This document shows positions 1-6,721 of a stretch of 6,721 bases of DNA, one piece after another (the stretch's first letter is position 1; the number at the start of each line of letters is the position of its first letter). A program made the position numbers and the translations under genes. Origin of the DNA: Lachnospiraceae bacterium (GTDB lineage Bacteria > Bacillota > Clostridia > Lachnospirales > Lachnospiraceae); the NCBI GenBank assembly GCA_017420605.1, contig JAFOIS010000064.1, positions 1 to 6,721 on the forward strand. The letters are read 5' to 3'. A model generated the notes under the pieces. That model saw only the letters and a list, made by a program, of their open reading frames with translations. It searched no databases and was not told the DNA's origin.

Positions 1-1
1 G

Positions 2-355
2 GGGATCCCGGAAACGCAGGGGCTTTTCGGCGCAGAACAGTTTTCGGAAATGAAAGACGGCGCGTACTTCATCAATGCGGGGCTGGGCACGGCTGTCGAT
101 ACGGAAGCGCTCCGGGAAGCGCTGAGGAGCGGAAAGATAGGCGGCGCGGCGCTTGACGTGACCGATCCGGAGCCCCTGCCGCTTACGGACGAACTGTGGA
201 CTATGAAGAACGTCATGATCACGCCGCACGTGGCCGGGAATCTTTATCTGGCGGAGACGACGGAGCGGATCCTGCGTATCGCCGGAGAGAACCTCCGCCG
301 CATGACGCACGGGGAGAAGGTCGTGCGGCCGATCGACCGGCGCCTCGGATACTGA
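2..355 (+). CDS. D-2-hydroxyacid dehydrogenase, C-terminal part (5' end outside window)
   Basis: The open frame enters from the left edge and ends at TGA 353-355, leaving 117 residues. It covers the second half of the NAD-binding domain and the C-terminal return of the D-isomer-specific 2-hydroxyacid dehydrogenase family, which interconverts 2-hydroxyacids and 2-oxoacids with NAD(P)H in the cytoplasm. Family landmarks in order are PETQGLF (fragment residues 3-9), FINAGLGTAVD (23-33), GGAALDVTDPEPLP (about 47-60) with the catalytic Glu at 57, and ITPHVAGN with the catalytic His at 76. The end, IDRRLGY, resembles the VDxxxGY tail of clostridial homologues. One oddity is Leu28 (codon 83-85) where the family normally has Arg (NxGRG). 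That Arg lies 29 residues before the Glu in E. coli SerA (R240/E269), and the same spacing holds here. The substrate cannot be told from the fragment. The next gene starts 28 bp downstream, so co-transcription is likely. Confidence 0.9.
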   Translation, partial: GIPETQGLFGAEQFSEMKDGAYFINAGLGTAVDTEALREALRSGKIGGAALDVTDPEPLPLTDELWTMKNVMITPHVAGNLYLAETTERILRIAGENLRRMTHGEKVVRPIDRRLGY

Positions 356-383
356 TCACGGAAAGCGGAAGACGAGAAACGGA

Positions 384-2450
384 ATGAAAAACAGGAATCT
401 GAAAAACTACCTTCATATGGCGCTTCTGCAGCTGCTGATCCTCGGTTATCTGGCCGCGAACGTCTTTGCGCACGGGCTCGGCGCCGTTGACGTCCTGAAG
501 ATCTTCGCGTACCAGCTTCTTGCGTGGTTTCTGGTAGGATACGCAGCCCTTGCGGTGAGCGGCATACGGGCAAAGAACTTTGCCGCCGCCGTCGGATTAT
601 CCTACGCCTTCGGCAGCATCATTTCGCTCCTTACCTATATGGCGTTCATGACGGCGGGCCTCAGATCCGTCCTGCCGTACGCAGCGTGCGCCGAAGCGCT
701 GATCGCGGCCGTGCTCCTGCTCGTGAAGAAGACCGGACTCGGACGTTTCGATACCGATACCTTCAGTATGGCCGCCTGCCTCATTCTGCTGGCCGTCTAT
801 TTCGCCTTCACGCTCTGCGCCGTTTCCTTCGACAATACGATGCCCGGCGAGATCGCCGGCAGTTCCTACTACGTCGACTGGGCCTACTGGGCGGGCAACA
901 ATATCGGCTTTACGAAAGCATTCCCGTCCGATCATTTCTTCCAGGTCGGCATACCGTTTGCCTATCACTATTTCTCCAGCATTCTGATCGCGTCCGTTTC
1001 GCTCGTAACGGGCGTTGCCGTCAATGTCGTCACCTTCTATCTTTCGCCTGTGTTTGCCGGCGTCGTGCTCGTTTTTGCCGCGTGTGTGTTCGCTTCTTCG
1101 ATCCTTACGGAGAAGCGCGACATCCTGATCCTGATGATGGCGATGCTGCTTACGGACGGCAGTACCGTGACGCTTACGGGACACCTCTATATCTGCCCGT
1201 TCGGCTTCGATTATGGTTTTGCGTACGGCATGATCGCCTGCGCGTTCCTTGCGGAGATCCTGCTGGAGGACCGGTTCCGGGAACTTGTCGTGCCTTCGTG
1301 CTTCATGATCGCCATGGCGACGGGCTGCAAGGGACCGGTCGGCTGTATCGTCCTTGCGGCATACGGTGTCGCTGCCTTCTTTTTCCTTCTGGAAAAGAAA
1401 TTCAAAAGGGGACTTCTGGGCGGCCTTGCCTGGCTGGCTTCGTTCCTTGCGGTCTACTGTGTTTTCATCATGAACCACGACGGCCGTCACGGTCTCGGCA
1501 CGCGGATCTCCTATATCGGCGGCCTCGGATTGAACAGTCTCGTCACCTCGTCGCGCTGGATCGCGGAGATCTATGAGGCGCTGATCCGGGATTACCGGAT
1601 CGTGGGCGACCGGCCCCTTGTCAAGCTGTATGCGGTATGGCTGTACATTTTCCGGGCGGATCACGTGATCGCCGTATTGTTTATTATCGCCGCCGTATCG
1701 CTCATCCGGGATATCTTCCGGAAAAAGGCGGACAGGCTCCTTTACTGCATGCTTGCGGCAGCCTGCGCGGGGATCCTGCTTGCGGCTTATACGACACAGA
1801 ACGGCGGCAGCCAGATGTATTTCATGATGGCGGCATTTCCGCCGGCGGCCATGGCCGGCATGTACGCGATCGGGCGGTGGAGACGGGAATGTCGGGACGA
1901 GGCGTCCCGGCAGGCCGCTTTCCGGAGAGGCGTCATGATCCTTCTGGTATGCGTCCTTGGCATCTCGATGTCAAAGGCCTATGCCACGCTGATCCCCAAG
2001 GTGCGCGAGGGCGTATCCGTGGTCCGGAACCGGCTCACGTACGCGGACTACGGCTATCCGTATTATTACGATACCGAAGATTATGAAGCCTTTATCTGGC
2101 TCCGCGACCATTCTCCGGAGGACGCGGTCTTTGCCATGGATACTTTCGTCACCGGATACGGCGTGGAAGTACCTATGCTGGCAGGTGTTTTCGCGGAACG
2201 ATATGTCTATAACGAACAGAAGTACGTCTTTGAAGAGGAAGCGCAGCGGAGGGCGAATATCGTCGCCGGCCTTGCCGCCGATCCCGTGAATGCGTCCGCC
2301 GTCCTGGCGTCGGAAGGCGTGACGTACCTGGCGAGCCGTATCCAGGAAGGAAAAACAGAATACGGCATGGTGGCCGACAATATTCACGAGGTCTATCGGA
2401 ACAGCCGCTACATCATTTATGAACTGCAGCCGTATACGGGCAGATCTTAA
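384..2450 (+). CDS. Polytopic membrane protein, GT-C glycosyltransferase-like, unclassified
   Basis: I do not recognise a named family. The 688-residue protein has about 12-14 hydrophobic segments, roughly at 11-30, 36-60, 66-92, 96-115, 128-148, 196-241, 246-262, 275-293, 302-336, 344-362, 412-440, 453-496 and 515-536, and then a soluble tail at about 545-688. The loop at 149-195 between the early membrane segments is rich in Asp, Trp and aromatics (SFDNTMPGE, DWAYWAGN, FPSDHFF, then FAYHYF at 192-197). It resembles the first external loop of GT-C proteins that use lipid-linked sugars. The tail has the pattern EAFIWLRDHSPEDAVFAMD (568-586) and FAERYVYNEQK (603-613), which recalls the soluble domain after the membrane region in PMT/ArnT-like and DUF2298-like proteins. 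A cell-surface glycosylation role is therefore a guess. ATG 384 has only a weak purine-rich upstream region, but the next Met (residue 12) has none better. It lies 28 bp after the dehydrogenase and 59 bp before the hydrolase. Confidence 0.82.
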   Translation: MKNRNLKNYLHMALLQLLILGYLAANVFAHGLGAVDVLKIFAYQLLAWFLVGYAALAVSGIRAKNFAAAVGLSYAFGSIISLLTYMAFMTAGLRSVLPYAACAEALIAAVLLLVKKTGLGRFDTDTFSMAACLILLAVYFAFTLCAVSFDNTMPGEIAGSSYYVDWAYWAGNNIGFTKAFPSDHFFQVGIPFAYHYFSSILIASVSLVTGVAVNVVTFYLSPVFAGVVLVFAACVFASSILTEKRDILILMMAMLLTDGSTVTLTGHLYICPFGFDYGFAYGMIACAFLAEILLEDRFRELVVPSCFMIAMATGCKGPVGCIVLAAYGVAAFFFLLEKKFKRGLLGGLAWLASFLAVYCVFIMNHDGRHGLGTRISYIGGLGLNSLVTSSRWIAEIYEALIRDYRIVGDRPLVKLYAVWLYIFRADHVIAVLFIIAAVSLIRDIFRKKADRLLYCMLAAACAGILLAAYTTQNGGSQMYFMMAAFPPAAMAGMYAIGRWRRECRDEASRQAAFRRGVMILLVCVLGISMSKAYATLIPKVREGVSVVRNRLTYADYGYPYYYDTEDYEAFIWLRDHSPEDAVFAMDTFVTGYGVEVPMLAGVFAERYVYNEQKYVFEEEAQRRANIVAGLAADPVNASAVLASEGVTYLASRIQEGKTEYGMVADNIHEVYRNSRYIIYELQPYTGRS

Positions 2451-2509
2451 CGCTGCCCGGCGCTGTCATAGAAAAAACTGTTGCGCGAAGAGCGCGGAAA
2501 GGAAAGACA

Positions 2510-3412
2510 ATGCCGGAGATTTTTGAAGTAACCATTTCGACAGGGCGTGTTCTGGACGGACTCCACTGGCCGGCCGAAAACGCAAAGGCCAATCTCTGCG
2601 TCCAGACCGGTATGGCGGAATACGCGAAACGTTATGACCATTTCGCCACATGGCTTGCGGAGCGGGGCGTGAACGTCTGGGTCCTGGATACCTTCGGACA
2701 GGGCGAGAACGCGGAATCCCCGGACGTCCTCGAGATCTGGCCGGTCAATGCGTTTACCCTCAACGTGGACGCGATCCATCAGATGGATGAGATGGCGAAG
2801 AAGAACGGCCTTCCGACCGTGCAGATGGGGCATTCCATGGGTTCGTTCATGGTCCAGTCGCTGATCGAACGTTATCCGCTGGGCACCGACAAGGTCATCA
2901 TCATGGGTTCGAACGGCGGGCAGGCCGGCCTTATGAAACTCGGCTATTTCCTGGCGAAGCTGATGGTCAACGATAAGAACAGGGATAAGCCGAACGCCCT
3001 GCTTTCCGCCATGGGGCTCGGATCCTATGCCAAGGCCATCAAGGGGGCGCGCACCGACTGCGACTGGCTCTCTTACAATGTCAATAACGTGGATGCGTAC
3101 ATCGCGGATCCCTACTGCGGGCATGAAGCGACTGCCGGCTTCTGGAAGGAATTCCTGAAGGCCCTTTCCGTGATCTGGGATAAGGATAATATGGATGCTG
3201 TCGCGGACGGGGAAAAGATCCTCGTTATTTCTGGCGAGGAGGATCCCGTCGGACAGATGGGCAAAGGCCCGCGCTGGCTTGCCGAAACGTATCGGAAGCT
3301 CGGTGTGAAGGACGTGACGCTCAAGATCTGGCCGCACATGCGGCACGAGATCCTCAACGAAGACGACCGCGAGACGGTGTATCAGTATATTCTGGACTAC
3401 ATCTTTTCATAA
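2510..3412 (+). CDS. Alpha/beta hydrolase, lysophospholipase / monoacylglycerol lipase type
   Basis: This 300-residue cytoplasmic-type protein has no signal peptide. It has the serine aminopeptidase/Hydrolase_4 fold used by lysophospholipases and monoacylglycerol lipases, which cleave fatty-acyl esters. The nucleophile elbow is GHSMGS with Ser109 (107-112). The acid is probably Asp245 in SGEEDPVG, and the base is probably His279 in MRHEILNE, a typical family ending. The N-terminal stretch GMAEYAKRYDHFATWLAERG (34-53) matches the family's GMAEHxxRYxxFAxxLxxxG pattern. Two usual motifs differ: HG before MAEH is TG here (Thr33), and the DxRGHG loop is DTFGQG (60-65). The triad is intact, so activity is expected, but the substrate may be unusual. 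The start is supported by AGGA at 2500-2503, six bases before ATG. It lies between the membrane protein and glpK on the same strand, and the glpK neighbour fits a role in releasing glycerol from acylglycerols (inference). Confidence 0.9.
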   Translation: MPEIFEVTISTGRVLDGLHWPAENAKANLCVQTGMAEYAKRYDHFATWLAERGVNVWVLDTFGQGENAESPDVLEIWPVNAFTLNVDAIHQMDEMAKKNGLPTVQMGHSMGSFMVQSLIERYPLGTDKVIIMGSNGGQAGLMKLGYFLAKLMVNDKNRDKPNALLSAMGLGSYAKAIKGARTDCDWLSYNVNNVDAYIADPYCGHEATAGFWKEFLKALSVIWDKDNMDAVADGEKILVISGEEDPVGQMGKGPRWLAETYRKLGVKDVTLKIWPHMRHEILNEDDRETVYQYILDYIFS

Positions 3413-3422
3413 AACGACTGAT

Positions 3423-4997
<1,575 letters not shown>

Positions 4998-5028
4998 TCC
5001 ATAAAGGAACGAAAAGAACACACATAAG

Positions 5029-5054
5029 GGCCGCGGCAAATGCCGCGGCCTGTT
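5029..5054 (+). terminator. Rho-independent terminator after glpK
   Basis: GGCCGCGGCA (5029-5038) and TGCCGCGGCC (5041-5050) are perfect inverted arms. In practice they form a 9-bp all-GC stem with an AAAT loop. TGTTTT (5051-5054 and following bases) comes directly after on the plus strand. It lies 31 bp past the glpK stop and 22 bp past the last codon of the convergent esterase. The plus-strand T-tract is short and the minus-strand side has no adjacent T-run, so it mainly serves glpK. It may also block read-through from the opposite side. Confidence 0.8.
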
Positions 5055-5076
5055 TTGCGCTTTCATGAGGGAACGG

Positions 5077-5868
5077 TCACACCGGTTCCTTACGGTTTTC
5101 GTAGATGAACCCGATGAACGATCTGATCTGCCGGTCCCAGAAGCCCCATTCGTGGACGGCGTCCGGCTCTTCATAACTCGTCACGTCCCAGCCGTTTTCC
5201 CGGAGCGCGGGAACGAAACGGAGATGAAGCGGATACAGGAAGTCCTTCGTGCCGCAGCTGACGTACAGTTTCGGTTTCCGCGGCGCGTCCGCGTTCTTCT
5301 TCATAAGATACATCGTATCCACGCCGGAGCCGGGCACGGAAGCGAGATCTCCCAAAACACGCTTCCAACTGAAAAGGTCCTCATCCGGACGGCCGGTGAG
5401 CATTGCGGCAAGGTCGACGGCGCCGCTGAAGCTTGCCGCGGCGGCAAAGCGCTCCGGATACGTCAGCGCAAGACGCATCGCGCCGTATCCGCCCATGCTC
5501 AGGCCCGCGACATACGTGTCCTCCGGGCGGCAGCTGAGGCAGAGGAAGCGGTGCATCGTTTCCGGAAGCTCTTCGCTCACATAATCCCAGTAGCGTTCTC
5601 CGCATACCTCATTGCAGTAGAAACTGTGATTCACGGCAGGCATGATCACCGCGAGGTTATGAGACGCGGCGTACCGCTCGACACTTGTCCTGCGCATCCA
5701 GATGGAATGGTCGTCGCTGTAGCCGTGCAGAAGATAGAGGACCTGCGGGGGCTCGTTCTTTGCCCGCGCCTCCACGCCGATCCCCTGGTTTGCTTCCGGC
5801 AGGATCACATTGATGGTCGATGCGACGCTGAGTGCGTCCGAATAAAACTGTATCTGCAGAAATGCCAT
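5077..5868 (-). CDS. Esterase of the tributyrin esterase (EstA) / esterase D family
   Basis: This 263-residue alpha/beta hydrolase belongs to the putative esterase family (PF00756 type). It hydrolyses short-chain acyl esters and is probably cytoplasmic, since no signal peptide is seen. The N-terminus, IQFYSDALSVASTINVILPE (6-25), matches the EstA-type opening strand. YLLHGYSDDHSIWMRRT (45-61) carries the HG oxyanion region. The nucleophile elbow GLSMGGYGAM has Ser124. Asp209 in SCGTKDFLYP and His239 in DAVHEWGFW complete the triad. ERFAAAASFSGAVDL (139-153) is also typical. Length is close to the roughly 260 residues of the family. The ATG at 5868-5866 follows a strong Shine-Dalgarno. The larA-like gene lies 84 bp upstream in the same direction, and the gene converges on glpK. 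The exact substrate is open: acetylated sugar, tributyrin-like ester, or S-formylglutathione-type thioester. Strong family call, weak substrate call. Confidence 0.94.
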   Translation of the reverse strand: MAFLQIQFYSDALSVASTINVILPEANQGIGVEARAKNEPPQVLYLLHGYSDDHSIWMRRTSVERYAASHNLAVIMPAVNHSFYCNEVCGERYWDYVSEELPETMHRFLCLSCRPEDTYVAGLSMGGYGAMRLALTYPERFAAAASFSGAVDLAAMLTGRPDEDLFSWKRVLGDLASVPGSGVDTMYLMKKNADAPRKPKLYVSCGTKDFLYPLHLRFVPALRENGWDVTSYEEPDAVHEWGFWDRQIRSFIGFIYENRKEPV

Positions 5869-5870
5869 GG

Positions 5871-5880
5871 ATCTCCTCCC
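5871..5880 (-). promoter_or_regulatory. Strong Shine-Dalgarno of the esterase gene
   Basis: Read on the minus strand the sequence is GGGAGGAGAT, with GGAGG about six bases before the ATG at 5868. It fixes the esterase start and is the best ribosome binding site in the window, suggesting efficient translation. Confidence 0.85.
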
Positions 5881-5907
5881 TCTGTTAAAAATGATGTCTT
5901 CGGCATA

Positions 5908-5934
5908 CGTATCATGGAAAGCCGGCCTGATACG
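5908..5934. repeat. 7-bp inverted repeat between larA-like gene and esterase
   Basis: CGTATCA (5908-5914) and TGATACG (5928-5934) are perfect inverted arms separated by 13 bases, in the 84-bp gap between the larA-like stop and the esterase start. The spacing allows an operator for a dimeric regulator or a weak RNA stem-loop. On the minus strand a TTTTT run appears only about 16 bases beyond the stem, so it is not a standard terminator. No convincing promoter boxes were seen in the gap. Confidence 0.4.
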
Positions 5935-5952
5935 GACCGCCTTTTCCGCTCT

Positions 5953-6721
5953 TTACGGATGGACGATCACGCCGACCCCGTCCGGGATGACTGTGATCTT
6001 CGCGTTGTCGCGTCCCAGGATCTCCGCCGCCGCATCCAGGGCTTCCGTGAGGGTCTCCGCGTACGTCATCCGGAGCGCTTCGACAACCGGTGACGGCGCG
6101 TGCGTGATGAAGATCACATGGAAGCGCTGCAGGATGCGGATGAAGATCTGCGCCTGCCACTGGTCCTGGACCGTCTCCCCGCGGGGCGTTGCGCGGAACC
6201 GCGCCATGACCGCATCCAGCGGCTCGTCATTCGCCATAAGGTCATAGAAGGATCTGCCGCCGTGGCCGTCGCTGCAGTCGGAAAGGATGATGATCACACC
6301 GCCGTCACGGCATGTAGCTTCCGCCGCCGTCATGCATTTCACGGACTGGTAAATGTTCTGGTCGAGCGGATAGCCGCCGTTCGTCGTGATCACGATATCG
6401 GCCGGAACCGCTTTTACACCGGCCATCCGGTCGACGAACGCGCAGCCTGCCTCGTGGGCTTTCACGGAATCGCCGGCAAAAGCACGGATGATCCGTTTGT
6501 TTTCGTCGAGCACGACGTTGACGATATAGGCAAGACGGAGTTTCTCCGCCGCGTACAGCATATCTTTATGGATCGGGTTGTCCGTAAGCACACCGGTCCG
6601 CGCATGCGGATCATCGATAAAGTCGGCGCAGTGATTCGCGGCGACCGTTTCCCGTGCGCAGACGCCCGGAAGGACGCTTTTGCGTCCGCCGGAGAAGCCG
6701 GCAAAGAAATGCGGCTCGATA
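5953..6721 (-). CDS. LarA-family nickel-pincer 2-hydroxyacid racemase/epimerase (5' end outside window)
   Basis: The frame runs open from the right edge to TAA at 5955-5953, giving 255 C-terminal residues. A GTG at 6591 is internal, because family motifs continue upstream of it. LarA enzymes use the nickel pincer nucleotide cofactor to racemise lactate or related 2-hydroxyacids by hydride transfer. Key residues are visible at the spacing of L. plantarum LarA. EPHFFAGFSGGRKSVLPG (fragment 2-19) holds the Ni-ligand His174 equivalent (residue 4) and the cofactor-anchoring Lys184 equivalent (14). NH at 29-30 gives the His200 equivalent. NGGYPLDQNIYQSVK holds the Gln295 and Lys298 equivalents (125, 128), and DQWQAQIF holds Trp358 (188). 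With about 170 missing residues the full protein would be near 425, the LarA length. Homologues include lactate, malate, hydroxyglutarate and phenyllactate racemases and gluconate epimerases, so the substrate is undecided. The esterase gene follows in the same direction after 84 bp. Confidence 0.93.
   Translation of the reverse strand, partial: IEPHFFAGFSGGRKSVLPGVCARETVAANHCADFIDDPHARTGVLTDNPIHKDMLYAAEKLRLAYIVNVVLDENKRIIRAFAGDSVKAHEAGCAFVDRMAGVKAVPADIVITTNGGYPLDQNIYQSVKCMTAAEATCRDGGVIIILSDCSDGHGGRSFYDLMANDEPLDAVMARFRATPRGETVQDQWQAQIFIRILQRFHVIFITHAPSPVVEALRMTYAETLTEALDAAAEILGRDNAKITVIPDGVGVIVHP

Noticed and set aside
597..1664. 355-residue minus-strand open frame opposite the membrane protein
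   Set aside because: The composition is charged and low in motifs, while the opposite strand encodes regular hydrophobic membrane segments, so this is a shadow.
2483..2495. Short GCGC/GCGC hairpin between the membrane protein and hydrolase genes
   Set aside because: The stem is only four pairs with no T-run, so it is neither a credible terminator nor a strong structure.
2623..2636. Catabolite-response-element-like GCGAAACGTTATGA
   Set aside because: It has about three mismatches to the cre consensus and lies inside the hydrolase coding region rather than near a promoter.
2447..3346. 299-residue minus-strand open frame opposite the alpha/beta hydrolase
   Set aside because: The plus strand carries the full catalytic triad and family motifs; the antisense frame has an Arg/His-rich shadow composition.
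5065..6093. 342-residue plus-strand open frame over the esterase and the end of the larA-like gene
   Set aside because: It spans two well-supported minus-strand genes, contains no recognisable domain, and has no ribosome binding site that outweighs them.
5953..6591. Reading the larA-like gene as starting at the GTG at 6591
   Set aside because: The frame stays open to the window edge and encodes the LarA motifs EPHFFAGFSGGRK and NH upstream, so the true start is outside the window.

Overview
The window is a GC-rich stretch of bacterial chromosome carrying ordinary-looking metabolic genes, four on the plus strand followed by two on the minus strand. The glycerol kinase (opening with [14 protein letters not shown]), the Clostridia-style D-2-hydroxyacid dehydrogenase tail, the tributyrin-esterase-type hydrolase and a LarA-type protein together suggest an anaerobic member of the Bacillota, probably Clostridia. 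This is inferred from remembered family resemblance and no database was searched. I see no transposon, CRISPR array, tRNA, rRNA or phage gene.

Plus-strand block (1-5054). The window opens inside a D-2-hydroxyacid dehydrogenase gene, of which the last 117 codons remain. After 28 bp comes a 688-residue polytopic membrane protein resembling GT-C glycosyltransferases, with a soluble C-terminal domain. After 59 bp there is a 300-residue alpha/beta hydrolase of the lysophospholipase / monoacylglycerol lipase type. An 85-bp leader with two perfect stem-loops then precedes glycerol kinase (glpK). The block ends at a strong GC hairpin followed by TGTTTT at 5029-5054, which lies between the convergent glpK and esterase genes.

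Minus-strand block (6721-5077). The right edge cuts a gene for a LarA-family nickel-pincer racemase/epimerase; 255 C-terminal residues are present. The visible active-site residues match the spacing of Lactobacillus plantarum LarA as I remember it (H174, K184, H200, Q295, K298, W358). Downstream in the same direction, after an 84-bp gap holding an inverted repeat, is an esterase of the EstA (tributyrin esterase) family with a complete Ser-Asp-His triad and a strong Shine-Dalgarno.

How they may fit together (inference). An acylglycerol-type hydrolase next to glycerol kinase could release and trap glycerol, and the convergent esterase could add short-chain ester cleavage. LarA and the dehydrogenase both act on 2-hydroxyacids but sit at opposite ends and are not evidently co-transcribed. 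No glycerol facilitator, glycerol-3-phosphate dehydrogenase or LarB/C/E cofactor genes are in the window. I do not see a clear new system. The most notable items are a dehydrogenase with Leu where the family has its substrate-binding Arg, the unclassified GT-C-like protein, the structured glpK leader, and the LarA homologue of unknown substrate.
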